Notes: generated from the letters alone by a model not told the origin. Counted from the stretch's first letter, positions 23,917 through 32,429 are shown. The stretch is DNA of 64,000 bases from Comamonas sp. 26 (GCF_002754475.1 NZ_PEFL01000001.1:682001-746000); one strand, 5' to 3'. A program made the numbers and translations.

Positions 23917-24984
23917 GTGTTCAGAATTGCTCGGTCAACTTTAAATAATCGCGTTGCTCAAGCTTGGCGAGATGCGGCGGTTTCCGCTATCGCAGCAGGA
24001 ATCGCGTGGGTGCTGGCGATTTGGTTATTCGGTCACCCGCACCCTGTGTTCGCAGCCGTAACAGCCATTGTTTGTTTGTCTCCTGGCTTGCCCAGCCATG
24101 GCAAGCAAGCAGTGGGGCTGATGCTTGGTGTTGCTACAGGTATCGTTATTGGTGAAGCCGCATTTTTCTTGCTTCCTGAAGGCCTGCTGGTCCCAGATGG
24201 CTTGTCACTGCTGCGTTTGACTGTTGCGACGTTCTTCTCGATCCTTATTGCTGCGGCCTTTGGCCAAGCAGCTGTTGTAGCGATCCAGGCCGGATGCTCA
24301 GCTGTTCTCGTTCTTGCTCTTGGGCCACACAGTGCCGGTCTGGTCAGGTTGGAAGATGTGGTCGTCGGTGTGACAGTCGGCCTCTTTTTTAGCCAAGTGT
24401 TATTGACGCCCAATCCCGTGAGACAAATTGATGTGGCCGCCAGTGACTTGTTTCGAGGCCTGAGCCGCTCATTTGAGGATTGCGTTGATGCTTTGAAGCA
24501 TCAAAACACCCACAAAGCGATATCTGCGTTAAATCGCTTCTCTGCAGCGCATGCCAGTCTCATTGCACTCAGTGCGGGCATCGACTCCGCGAGGTATGAG
24601 GCTCGTTGGTCCCTCCGAGGTCGACTCGCCAAGCGTTCAGTCGTTGAGACGGCCGCACGTTATGACCGAGCAGCAATTCGCCTCTATGCATCCTCTTTGC
24701 TGTTTGGAGAGGCGTTCTCGGATGTGATGCGCAAGAATATGGAGTCTGCACCAGAAGGATTGGCCGATTGCCTTGTTGGTGTAGCTTCACGATGCGCCTG
24801 TCTTGCTGGTGAACAGCCTTCTGCACCGTCTCACACGCTTGCTTTGGAAGTCCTAAGCGTGCCACTTGAGTGGCAGTCGGCTGTCGATCACTTGAGAGCC
24901 GCCTCAAGGATCCTGGAAGGCCTGGAGGTGCTCCATCTGAGGTCTACTGGGACTGTTGCCACCAAGACCCAAGTGCGTATTTAG
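23917..24984 (+). CDS. FUSC-family inner-membrane transporter
   Basis: The start is GTG 23917. The 355-residue protein has about six membrane spans in its first 175 residues (IAWVLAIWLFGHPHPVFAAV, then AFGQAAVVAIQAGCSAVLVL and GVTVGLFFSQVLLTPNPVRQ) and a soluble helical C-terminal half. This layout fits the FUSC/aromatic-acid exporter (YccS/AaeB-related) superfamily; those exporters often act with membrane fusion proteins, none of which is nearby. Composition is lower in GC than the phage genes. The gene lies between two copies of a phage gene end, so it is a cargo insertion. The substrate is unknown. Confidence 0.75.
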   Translation: MFRIARSTLNNRVAQAWRDAAVSAIAAGIAWVLAIWLFGHPHPVFAAVTAIVCLSPGLPSHGKQAVGLMLGVATGIVIGEAAFFLLPEGLLVPDGLSLLRLTVATFFSILIAAAFGQAAVVAIQAGCSAVLVLALGPHSAGLVRLEDVVVGVTVGLFFSQVLLTPNPVRQIDVAASDLFRGLSRSFEDCVDALKHQNTHKAISALNRFSAAHASLIALSAGIDSARYEARWSLRGRLAKRSVVETAARYDRAAIRLYASSLLFGEAFSDVMRKNMESAPEGLADCLVGVASRCACLAGEQPSAPSHTLALEVLSVPLEWQSAVDHLRAASRILEGLEVLHLRSTGTVATKTQVRI

Positions 24985-25051
24985 GTTTCGCGACTTTGAG
25001 CAGAAGGCATCGTCTGCTGTGTGAGTTGTTGGCCTTAGCTCTAGGCTTCCT

Positions 25052-25306
25052 TCAGTAGCCCTCAACCAAGGGCATTTCCGTCCCATCGACCGCAATCATC
25101 ACGCCCGTGGTGTTGTGGTCGATTTCAATTGGGACGCCCCACATTTCATCGGGCTTGGCAAAGGCGTTGACGATGTTGAACTGCCGCAGCTCTTCCGGCG
25201 TCATCTTGATCAGCTTGGGATAGGCGTTGTTGTGGGCCTTCCAGTGCCTCAGAAAGGTATGGCAAACGCGCTTGTGGACTGTGTGGATCGGGGATTCATC
25301 GGTCAT
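25052..25306 (-). CDS. Conserved small phage protein
   Basis: The 84-residue protein (SPIHTVHKRVCHTFLRHWKA, then AYPKLIKMTPEELRQFNIVN and EIDHNTTGVMIAVDGTEMP) is soluble, with no membrane segment. I recognise the MTPEE and TTGVMIAVDGTE blocks as recurring in phage hypothetical proteins but do not know the function. It is the intact member of the pair whose broken copy lies at 23752. It is transcribed toward the FUSC gene and away from the prophage end. Confidence 0.6.
   Translation of the reverse strand: MTDESPIHTVHKRVCHTFLRHWKAHNNAYPKLIKMTPEELRQFNIVNAFAKPDEMWGVPIEIDHNTTGVMIAVDGTEMPLVEGY
25055..25129 (-). repeat. Right direct repeat flanking the FUSC cargo
   Basis: This is the 3' end of the intact gene at 25052-25306 and repeats 23752-23826 with few mismatches. 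The differences are mostly at third codon positions, so the copies came from related but diverged phages rather than from a recent duplication. Confidence 0.75.
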
Positions 25307-25607
25307 GGTGCGATTGTGTCAAAGCGGGAGTGTTGGAGGTCAACATTAAGTTTTCCCCATATTGCCCACAAAATGGGCTAGCTCGCTTTAGAGGATGTCA
25401 GGATGCCTGCATGGGGCTGTCTGCTATGCTCAATCGCGGCGCTTAGGGTCGGGAGGCGCGCGGAATGAAGATTTCCCGCTCTTTCTTTTTATGCGGCTCA
25501 AATCGCATACAATAGCGTCATACCGCAGCAATGCGGAAGGCCTACAGGATGGCCTACAAGTCGAAAATAACCTTCTAAGTCACTGATTTTTAAGGCGTCT
25601 TGTAGGA
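25307..25607. other. Non-coding DNA at the right end of the prophage
   Basis: I see no gene here. At 25502-25515 the string AAATCGCATACAAT repeats the sequence just upstream of the third tRNA-Arg gene (42176-42189), with a -10-like TACAAT. CCGCA (25532-25536) and TGCGG (25541-25545 area) form a small hairpin. No integrase gene is present on this side, so it must lie to the left of the window or be lost. Confidence 0.35.
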
Positions 25608-25621
25608 CACCCTCTCCGCCA
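25608..25621 (+). other. Candidate prophage attachment site (tRNA-Ser 3' end)
   Basis: ACACCCTCTCCGCC followed by A is like the acceptor stem and CCA end of a bacterial tRNA-Ser, but no tRNA body lies upstream. It is 3 nt before tRNA-Arg. This is the pattern left when a phage integrates in the 3' end of a tRNA gene: one end keeps the whole tRNA and the other keeps only the core. The matching full tRNA-Ser should lie left of the window. Confidence 0.5.
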
Positions 25622-25624
25622 AAT

Positions 25625-25701
25625 GCGGCTGTAGCTCAGCTGGATAGAGTACTTGGCTACGAACCAAGGGGTCGTGGGTTCGATTCCTGCCAGCCGCACC
25701 A
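25625..25701 (+). tRNA. tRNA-Arg (anticodon ACG), copy 1
   Basis: A 77-nt cloverleaf: acceptor GCGGCTG pairs with CAGCCGC, D arm GCTC/GAGT, anticodon stem CTTGG/CCAAG around CTACGAA (anticodon ACG, read as ICG), T arm GTGGG/CCTGC around TTCGATT, and encoded CCA at 25699-25701. It reads CGN arginine codons. It is identical to the copies at 41970 and 42199. A terminator follows. Confidence 0.97.
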
Positions 25702-25706
25702 GATAC

Positions 25707-25738
25707 AAGCCTTAGAGTAGAAATACTCTAAGGCTTTT
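25707..25738 (+). terminator. Terminator after tRNA-Arg copy 1
   Basis: AAGCCTTAGAGTA (25707-25719) pairs with TACTCTAAGGCTT (25724-25736), followed by TT. The 13-bp stem ends the tRNA transcript. Confidence 0.85.
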
Positions 25739-25945
25739 GTCTTTTCTGGCCTATGTACAAATGGTCGGGCTTGGTTTTGGCGACCTGGTTCATAAAAATA
25801 GCTCGCGTCGAGGAGCTGTGCATACAGGGTGAGGCCGATAGGTATCAACAAATTTCGGGGCTAGCAAGAGCCCCAAATGCGTGGAGCACGCGGTGCTTGC
25901 TCCATCTAGACCAGTGGGGTGCGAATGAGTCGTTGGCTGGACCTG
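25739..25945. other. Spacer between tRNA-Arg and pta
   Basis: About 200 bp without a convincing gene. It separates the phage/tRNA region from the end of the taurine operon. I see no clear terminator for pta here. Confidence 0.3.
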
Positions 25946-26923
25946 TCACGACTCCTTGCCAGCTCGGGTTGCGGAACTCGCAAGCACCGCCAGCGCGCAG
26001 GAGGCGATGCGACTTGCCACGGAGTCCGAGCGGCTGGTTAGCACAATGGGTACGCGCATGCCCAGCACCAGGCCCGCGCATTCGGCATTGGCCATGTAGA
26101 CCAGCTGCTTGTAAATCATGTTGCCGGCTTCCAAGCTAGGAACCAGCAGCACGTCGGGCCGTCCTGCCACGTCGGAGACTATGCCCTTGGTATGGGCCGA
26201 ATGCAGCGAGATGGCATTGTCATAGGCCAGCGGACCGTCAAAAATGCCGCCCGTGATCTGGCTGCGATCTGCCATCTTGCACAAGGCGGCGGCGTCAATG
26301 GTGCCGGGAATGGCGGGGTTGACGGTTTCCACTGCCGAGAGCACCGCCACGCGGGGCCGCGCAATGCCTATGGCATGGGCCAGGTTCACTGCGTTTTGCG
26401 CAATGTCCCGCTTGTCCATCAGCGTGGGGAAAATGTTGACCACGCAGTCCGTCATCAACAAAGGGCGATCGTAGCCGGGGATGTCCATGACGAAAACATG
26501 ACTGGCACGGCAGTTGCCACGCAGGCCAGCCTCACGCGCCACGGCAGCGCCCAGCAGGTCGTCACTGTGCAAGCTGCCTTTCATTAGAGCGCTGGCCACA
26601 CCGTCGCGGCACAGGGCGGCTGCCTGGGCTGCGGCGGCTCTGGCATCGTCGGCAGTGGCATGAATTTCTGCACCGGACAAATCCAGTCTGGCGGCTTTGG
26701 CTGAGGCTTCAATGCGCTCTGGCGGGCCTACCAGCAGGGGCTTGATCAGGCCGGTGTCTGCTGCCTGCATGGCCGCTTGCAGAGAGCCTGCATCGCAGGG
26801 ATAGGCCACGGCCACGGTGATAGGGCCTTTGGCGAGTGCGCGTTCCTGCAGCTGCTGAAGGTGGGGGCGGGGCGTGGCCGTGGTCTCGGCGGCTGCCACG
26901 GCGAGGGAGGTGATGGAGGCCAT
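25946..26923 (-). CDS. pta: Phosphate acetyltransferase of the taurine pathway
   Basis: This 325-residue protein is of the phosphate acetyl/butyryltransferase family (GLIKPLLVGPPERIEASAKA, then DGVASALMKGSLHSDDLLGA and RPDVLLVPSLEAGNMIYKQL). It converts acetyl phosphate and CoA to acetyl-CoA in the cytoplasm. It lies 62 bp downstream of xsc, whose product releases acetyl phosphate, so it closes the taurine/sulfoacetaldehyde route. Its length equals the single catalytic domain, without the DRTGG part of long Pta enzymes. Confidence 0.88.
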   Translation of the reverse strand: MASITSLAVAAAETTATPRPHLQQLQERALAKGPITVAVAYPCDAGSLQAAMQAADTGLIKPLLVGPPERIEASAKAARLDLSGAEIHATADDARAAAAQAAALCRDGVASALMKGSLHSDDLLGAAVAREAGLRGNCRASHVFVMDIPGYDRPLLMTDCVVNIFPTLMDKRDIAQNAVNLAHAIGIARPRVAVLSAVETVNPAIPGTIDAAALCKMADRSQITGGIFDGPLAYDNAISLHSAHTKGIVSDVAGRPDVLLVPSLEAGNMIYKQLVYMANAECAGLVLGMRVPIVLTSRSDSVASRIASCALAVLASSATRAGKES

Positions 26924-26985
26924 TGAGGTTCCTGTCGAAAGTCAGAAAAAACCCCGCGCCATGGGACTGCGTGGGGTTGCCTGGT

Positions 26986-28797
26986 TTAGACGTAGTCTTT
27001 GTACTTTTCCAGCAAGCGCACGGGCTTGGCCAAAGCGTCACGGCGGAAGGGGTCGCCCAGTTCGCGGGTGCACATGATTTCAATCACGCAGGTCTTGCCT
27101 TCATTCATCTGCATGTCTATGGCTTTTTGCAGTGCTGGACCCACGTCCTCGATGTTGTCCACCACGATGCCTTCGGCACCCATGGCCTTGGCGATGTCGG
27201 AGAAGCTCTCGCTTTCCAGCTCGCCGGCCACAAAGCGGCGGTTGTAGAAGTCCACCTGGTTCTTCTTTTCCGCACCCCATTGGCGGTTGTGGAAAACCAC
27301 GGCGGTGACGGGAATGTCATGGCGCACGGCAGTCATGATTTCCATCATGCTCATGCCCCAGGCACCGTCACCGGCGTAGGCAATGGCAGGGCGCTCGGGG
27401 GCTGCGCACTTGGCACCGATGATGGTGGGCAGGGCGTAGCCGCAGTTGCCGAAGCTCATGGGGGCGAAGAAGCTGCGTGGCTCGTCAAAACGCAGATAGC
27501 TGTTGGCCACCGAGTTGATGTTGCCGATGTCGGTAGACACCATGGCGCGCGCCGGCATGGCTTTTTCCAGCTCACGCAGGACTTGGCGGGGATGCAGATA
27601 GGTGCCGCCAGTGGCCGTGCGCTCGTTCTTGGCCTCTTCAATCATGTCCAAGCTGTAGGGATCGCGCTCATGGGTCCACTCGTCGAGCTCTTTTTCCCAG
27701 GCATGCTTTTCGGTGGCCACGGTGTCGGCACGGGCAGTCTTGGTGGCATCGCAGGCCAGCGTCACGTTCGCCAGGCGCTTGACCAGTTCTGCGGCTACGG
27801 CCTTGGCATCGCCATTGATGCCCACGGAGATCTTCTTGACCAGGCCCAGATTGGTGTGGTCTGCTTCGACCTGGATGATCTTGGCGGTCTTGGGCCAGTA
27901 GTCCATGCCGTGCTGGGGCAGGGTGCCGAAGGGACCCATGCGCGAACCCAGTGCAATCACCACGTCGGCCTGGGCGATCAGCTTCATGGCGGCCTTGGAG
28001 CCTTGATAGCCCAGAGGGCCGGCCCACAGCGGGTGCTTGGCGGGGAAGGCGTCGTTGCGCAGATAGCCGGTGGCTACAGGCGCACCCAGGCGTTCGGCCA
28101 GTTGCTGGGCCTCTTGCACGGCATCGCCCATCACCACGCCGCCGCCGGCCAGGATCACGGGGAACTTGGCGGTCTTGAGCAACTCCACTGCGGCCTGCAG
28201 GCTTTTCTCGCCGCCATGGCCGCGGTCCACGCGCATGGGCTTGGGAATCTCGCACTCGATTTCACCGTAGAAATAGTCGCGGGGAATGTTGAGCTGGGTG
28301 GGGCCCATTTCAGACATGGCGCGGTCAAACACGCGGCCGGTGAACTCGGCCATGCGCTTGGGGTTGCAGACATGGCCTTGATACTTGGTGAACTCCTGGA
28401 ACATGGGCAGCTGATTGGCTTCCTGGAAGCCGCCCAGGCCCATGCCCATGGTGCCGGTTTCGGGCGTCACGATCACGACCGGGCTGTGCGCCCAGAACGC
28501 TGCAGCAATACCGGTGACGCAGTTGCTGATGCCGGGGCCGTTCTGGCCGATCACCACGCCGTGGCGACCGGAGACACGGGCATAACCGTCAGCCATGTGG
28601 GCTGCACCTTGCTCGTGCACCACGGGGATCAGGCGAATGCCGGCCGGAGCAAAGATGTCCATGGCATCCATGAAGGCCGAGCCCATGATGCCGAACATTT
28701 CGCTGACGCCGTTGGCAACACAGGTCTCGACGAATGCTTCCGAAGAGGTCATCTTTTGAACGCCTTCAACCACCTTACGATTGTCAGTAGCAGCCAT
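26986..28797 (-). CDS. xsc: Sulfoacetaldehyde acetyltransferase
   Basis: The 603-residue thiamine-diphosphate enzyme starts at ATG 28797 behind AAGGAG. It has the ThDP-activating E62 (VVHEQGAAHMADGYAR), the Xsc-like block FWAHSPVVIVTPETGTMGMG, and the ThDP-binding motif GDGAWGMSMMEI near residue 474 with FHNRQWG about 28 residues on. Xsc converts sulfoacetaldehyde and phosphate to acetyl phosphate and sulfite. It is transcribed with pta and diverges from an IclR regulator. An inverted repeat in the shared promoter region is the likely regulator site. Confidence 0.95.
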   Translation of the reverse strand: MAATDNRKVVEGVQKMTSSEAFVETCVANGVSEMFGIMGSAFMDAMDIFAPAGIRLIPVVHEQGAAHMADGYARVSGRHGVVIGQNGPGISNCVTGIAAAFWAHSPVVIVTPETGTMGMGLGGFQEANQLPMFQEFTKYQGHVCNPKRMAEFTGRVFDRAMSEMGPTQLNIPRDYFYGEIECEIPKPMRVDRGHGGEKSLQAAVELLKTAKFPVILAGGGVVMGDAVQEAQQLAERLGAPVATGYLRNDAFPAKHPLWAGPLGYQGSKAAMKLIAQADVVIALGSRMGPFGTLPQHGMDYWPKTAKIIQVEADHTNLGLVKKISVGINGDAKAVAAELVKRLANVTLACDATKTARADTVATEKHAWEKELDEWTHERDPYSLDMIEEAKNERTATGGTYLHPRQVLRELEKAMPARAMVSTDIGNINSVANSYLRFDEPRSFFAPMSFGNCGYALPTIIGAKCAAPERPAIAYAGDGAWGMSMMEIMTAVRHDIPVTAVVFHNRQWGAEKKNQVDFYNRRFVAGELESESFSDIAKAMGAEGIVVDNIEDVGPALQKAIDMQMNEGKTCVIEIMCTRELGDPFRRDALAKPVRLLEKYKDYV

Positions 28798-28829
28798 CTT
28801 TGTCTCCTTTGAAAATTTGGAACTTATAG

Positions 28830-28904
28830 TTTCGAAAAAAGAAATTGCGATGCCAGTTTATGGCATTTTCTTGTTTCATTGCAAATAAATTTCTTTTTTC
28901 GGAA
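28830..28904. promoter_or_regulatory. Inverted repeat pair between xsc and the IclR gene
   Basis: TTTCGAAAAAAGAAAT (28830-28845) and ATTTCTTTTTTCGGAA (28889-28904) are inverted copies with one mismatch, flanking ATGCCA/TGGCAT (28850-28866). The spacing and symmetry suggest binding of an IclR-type dimer or tetramer controlling both xsc and its own gene. Confidence 0.6.
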
Positions 28905-28920
28905 TAAATTGACTCAAAAA

Positions 28921-29757
28921 ATGGAAATTACTATGATCGACGAAGATATGAAGAACAGCGAAGAAACCAACCCGGCTCGCCTTGACGGAGACACGCCCAA
29001 TCTGCGTTTGTTTGCGTTGCTGGAAGCCGTGGCCCAGAAAAGCGTGCCCTTCACCTTGCAAACCATGGTGGAAGAGACGGGGCTGCCCAAGCCGACCATG
29101 CATCGCATGCTTTCGCAGCTGGAAAGCGCGGGCATCCTGCAAAGAGATGGCAACGGACGCCACTACGGCACCGGCCAGCGCCTGATGCGTCTGGCTGAGA
29201 ACGTGTTGCTTAACAACACCACGCACGGCGCGCGGCATGCGGTGCTGACCCAGCTGGTGCACGAGCTGGGCGAGAGCTGCAACATCACCGCTTTCTCGGG
29301 CAGCGAAGTCCTATATCTGGACCGTGTGGAGACGCCGGCACCGCTGCGCTTTTATCTGCACCCCGGCTCGCGTGTGCCGGCACACTGCTCGGCCACGGGC
29401 AAGCTGTTTCTGAGTCAGATGGCACCGGCGCAGCGGCGCAAGCTGCTGGCCAACGTGCCCCTGGAGGCATTCACGGGCAACACCTTGACGACTTTCGAAG
29501 CTCTTGAACAGGAGTTGGAGCAGGTGCGCGAGCAGGGCTATGCGTTCGATAACGAGGAATTCCTGCCAGGACTGCTGTGCCTGGGTGTGCTGGTGCCGGC
29601 ACCCAACGGCAGCTCCAATATGGGGTTGGCCGTGCAGGCACCCATCATGCGTTTTTCCAAGGAGAAGGCTCTGTCCTTTCTTCCCAAGCTGCAGGCGGCC
29701 GTCGCGGCGATCGCTCGCATCAATGATGACGTTCTACCGGAAACCGACGATGACTGA
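28921..29757 (+). CDS. IclR-family regulator of the xsc region
   Basis: From ATG 28921 the protein has 278 residues; ATG 28933 and TTG 28879 are alternatives. It has an N-terminal winged helix (LRLFALLEAVAQKSVPFTLQ, then MVEETGLPKPTMHRMLSQLE, about residues 26-70) and a C-terminal IclR effector domain (SCNITAFSGSEVLYLDRVET, then VPAHCSATGKLFLSQMAP). IclR proteins bind small metabolites and control divergent catabolic genes. Its divergent placement points to control of xsc-pta. The stop overlaps the next gene by 8 bp, so the regulator and the CobS-like gene are coupled. Confidence 0.85.
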   Translation: MEITMIDEDMKNSEETNPARLDGDTPNLRLFALLEAVAQKSVPFTLQTMVEETGLPKPTMHRMLSQLESAGILQRDGNGRHYGTGQRLMRLAENVLLNNTTHGARHAVLTQLVHELGESCNITAFSGSEVLYLDRVETPAPLRFYLHPGSRVPAHCSATGKLFLSQMAPAQRRKLLANVPLEAFTGNTLTTFEALEQELEQVREQGYAFDNEEFLPGLLCLGVLVPAPNGSSNMGLAVQAPIMRFSKEKALSFLPKLQAAVAAIARINDDVLPETDDD

Positions 29758-30739
29758 TCTGAGCTTGCTGCAGCCCACCCGAACGGTGAGCGTGCGTGAT
29801 GTTTTTGGCATTGATACGGATATGACCGTGCCTGCTTTCGCTGAGCGAGGCGAGCATGTTCCGGCCATTGACAAGGCCTACCGCCTGAATCCGCAGGTGA
29901 CGCAAGCCATTCTGGCTGGCTTCGCGCACAACCGGCGCGTAGTCATACAGGGCCTGCACGGCACGGGAAAATCCACGCACATAGAGCAGGTGGCCGCCAG
30001 GCTGAACTGGCCTTGCATACGGGTGAATCTGGACGGCCATATCAGCCGCCTGGATCTGGTGGGCAAGGACACTATCGTGCTGCAGGAGGGCAAGCAGGTG
30101 ACGCAGTTCCAGGAGGGCATTCTTCCCTGGTCCTTACAGCGGCCCGTGGCGCTCGTGTTTGATGAGTACGATGCCGGCCGACCGGACGTGATGTTTGTCA
30201 TTCAGCGTGTGCTGGAGCGTGAAGGCAGCTTCACCATGCTCGATCAAAAGCGGGTGATCCAGCCCCATCCGTATTTCCGTTTGTTTGCCACCATGAACAC
30301 CCTGGGTCAGGGCAATCTCAGCGGGCTCTATCACGGCACGCAACTGCTCAACCACGCGCAGCTGGACCGCTGGAATCTGGTGACCAGCCTGAACTACCTG
30401 CCTCCTGCAGAGGAAGTCGCCATTGTGCTGGCTCGTGTACCGGAGATGGATACGCCGCAGGGGCGCAAGAACGTGGATGCCATGGTGGCGCTGGCCGGGC
30501 TGACGCGCAAGGGCTTTGCCGTCGGAGATCTGTCCTTGTTGATGTCGCCGCGCTCGGTCATCACCTGGGCCGAAAATATTTCCATCTTCCATGATTTGAA
30601 GCTGGCTTTCGAGCTGTCTTTCCTCAACAAATGCGAGCCTGCAGAGCGCGCCATCGTCACTGAGTATTTTCAGCGCTGCTTTGGCCAGGAACTGGCACAG
30701 CCCGAAGAGCCAGTGCTGGCGTTTGTGCATGCGCACTGA
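29750..30739 (+). CDS. CobS-like MoxR-type AAA+ ATPase
   Basis: ATG 29750 lies inside the end of the IclR gene. The 329-residue protein has Walker A (GLHGTGKST, residues 68-76), Walker B (VALVFDEYDAG, with D138 and E139) and the MNTLGQGN sensor region. It is closest in pattern to CobS, the ATPase of the aerobic cobaltochelatase, and to MoxR chaperone ATPases that work with VWA proteins to insert metals or activate enzymes. The partner gene follows with an 11-bp overlap. No other cobalamin genes are nearby, so a dedicated chaperone role for an enzyme of this locus is more likely than cobalt insertion into corrin. Confidence 0.7.
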   Translation: MTDLSLLQPTRTVSVRDVFGIDTDMTVPAFAERGEHVPAIDKAYRLNPQVTQAILAGFAHNRRVVIQGLHGTGKSTHIEQVAARLNWPCIRVNLDGHISRLDLVGKDTIVLQEGKQVTQFQEGILPWSLQRPVALVFDEYDAGRPDVMFVIQRVLEREGSFTMLDQKRVIQPHPYFRLFATMNTLGQGNLSGLYHGTQLLNHAQLDRWNLVTSLNYLPPAEEVAIVLARVPEMDTPQGRKNVDAMVALAGLTRKGFAVGDLSLLMSPRSVITWAENISIFHDLKLAFELSFLNKCEPAERAIVTEYFQRCFGQELAQPEEPVLAFVHAH

Positions 30740-32429
30740 GACCTCAATGCCTCCCTCTCTGTCCCAGATGGAAGCCTGGGGTGGAGCCATGCTGCGCGCC
30801 ATGACGGGCGATGGCTCTTTGCAATGGAGCGGTCAGACGCTGTACCGAGGCACCAACCCCTTGCCTTCGCTTGCTGCGCACCATACCGATGTGCCCGTGC
30901 TACAGACGGACCAGCGTGGTCTGCTCGACAGCATGGGCTTGCGCCTGCATTGGAGCGACGAGGTTCTGCATCAGCGGCATTTGCCCAAGGATCCGGTTGA
31001 GCGCATGGTGTTCGAGCTGCTGGAGCAGTTGCGTGTGGAAAGCCTGGTGCCCGAGGCCTGGCCTGGCGCTAGAGAGAATATGCGCCAGCGCTTTTTGCAC
31101 TGGTGCCAGGCCTTTGTGGATTCAGGACTAACGGAAAGCAGTCTGGGCATCCTGCTGTTCACGGTGGCCGTGACGGCGTGGAGTCGCCTGACGGGCCATG
31201 AGATGCCGGAGAGCATGAGTGACTTGGTGGAGTCCACCCGTCTGTCCATGGCTGCGCCTTTGGGGTCGCAATGGGTTCAGTTGCGGCGCAGCAGAGGGCT
31301 GCAGCTCCAGTTTATCGAGCCTGCCATGGCGGTCAGCCGCTGGGTGGGACAGGCCGTGCGTGCAGCACAGGAAGATGCACCCCGGGGTGCGGGCGGGCCC
31401 AAGCGGCGCGGCAATTTTGCCTTGCCGCTGCATTTTGAATCTCAGAGTCTGGATGAGTTGCCTGTGGCACAAAGTGGCGACAGCCGGGCCTGGGCCAGCA
31501 CGTCGCAAAGCTACCGGGTTTTTACGCGTGAGTTCGATAGAGAAGTGAATGCCAGTGAATTGATACGCGCGGTGCAGCTGGCGCAATTTCGCGAGCAGAT
31601 GGATGAGGAACTGGCCCGCTCCGGCTTGCAGCATGCGGGGCGACTGGCGCGTTATCTGCAGCAGCGCCTGGCCACTTCGCAGCGCGATGGCTGGAATTTT
31701 GGGCAAGAGGAAGGCTATCTGGATGGCAACCGCCTGTCCCAGCTGGTGACTGATCCCCAGCAGCGGGCCATTTTCAAGGATGAGATGCAGCGGCCGCTCA
31801 ACGAAACGGCCGTCACCATTCTCATGGACTGCTCGGGCTCCATGAAGGCCTATGCCAAGCCACTGTCCCTGTTGCTGGACCTGCTGGGGCGGGCCCTGGA
31901 GATGGCCGGCGTCACGGTGGAAATACTGGGCTTTTCCTCGCAGGCCTGGAATGGTGGCAGAGCGCGCCGGCAGTGGCAGCGTGCTGGACGGCCAGAATTT
32001 CCGGGACGTCTCAATGAGCGCCTGCATATTGTCTTCAAGGACGGTGCCAAGCCCTGGCGTCAAGGTCGGCATGGTATTGCGGCACTGCGCAAGCCCGATA
32101 TCTTTCGCGAAGGGATTGACGGTGAAGCGGTGGAATGGGCCTGCCAGCGACTGATGGCGCGGCCCGCAAGGCGGCGCATTCTGCTGGTGATCTCGGATGG
32201 CTGCCCCATGGACACGGCAACGCATCAGTGTAATGACGAGCACTATCTGGATCAGCACCTGCGCCAAGTGCTTGCGGCACGAGAGCGTGCGGGCGACGTG
32301 AAGGTTTGCGCCTTGGGTGTCGGTTTGGATCTGGGGATTTTCTACCATCAACGACTGGCCATCGATCTGCAGCACGATATCGATGAGGCCTTGCTGCTCT
32401 CGGTTGCAGAACTGTTGTGCAAACGATGA
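30729..32429 (+). CDS. CobT-like VWA-domain protein, partner of the CobS-like ATPase
   Basis: The frame from ATG 30729 gives 566 residues. The N-terminal half is helical. The C-terminal third holds a von Willebrand A domain with the MIDAS motif MDCSGSM (DxSxS, aspartate near residue 367) and VISDGCPMD. This is the layout of CobT, which with CobS forms the ATPase part of aerobic cobaltochelatase, and of VWA partners of MoxR ATPases. The acidic linker typical of CobT is reduced. It ends at a strong terminator. What it activates here is unknown. Confidence 0.68.
   Translation: MRTETSMPPSLSQMEAWGGAMLRAMTGDGSLQWSGQTLYRGTNPLPSLAAHHTDVPVLQTDQRGLLDSMGLRLHWSDEVLHQRHLPKDPVERMVFELLEQLRVESLVPEAWPGARENMRQRFLHWCQAFVDSGLTESSLGILLFTVAVTAWSRLTGHEMPESMSDLVESTRLSMAAPLGSQWVQLRRSRGLQLQFIEPAMAVSRWVGQAVRAAQEDAPRGAGGPKRRGNFALPLHFESQSLDELPVAQSGDSRAWASTSQSYRVFTREFDREVNASELIRAVQLAQFREQMDEELARSGLQHAGRLARYLQQRLATSQRDGWNFGQEEGYLDGNRLSQLVTDPQQRAIFKDEMQRPLNETAVTILMDCSGSMKAYAKPLSLLLDLLGRALEMAGVTVEILGFSSQAWNGGRARRQWQRAGRPEFPGRLNERLHIVFKDGAKPWRQGRHGIAALRKPDIFREGIDGEAVEWACQRLMARPARRRILLVISDGCPMDTATHQCNDEHYLDQHLRQVLAARERAGDVKVCALGVGLDLGIFYHQRLAIDLQHDIDEALLLSVAELLCKR

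Noticed and set aside
25753..26139. A 128-codon plus-strand frame after tRNA-Arg.
   Set aside because: It runs into the 3' end of pta on the other strand and encodes a basic product without motifs.
26923..28812. A 629-codon open frame on the plus strand opposite xsc.
   Set aside because: The GC-rich xsc and its codon bias create a long mirror frame; its translation is His- and Gly-rich without any recognised domain, and xsc itself is unmistakable.
31128..32375. A 415-codon minus-strand frame opposite the CobT-like gene.
   Set aside because: It is a mirror of the VWA gene, with no ribosome site and no recognised domain.
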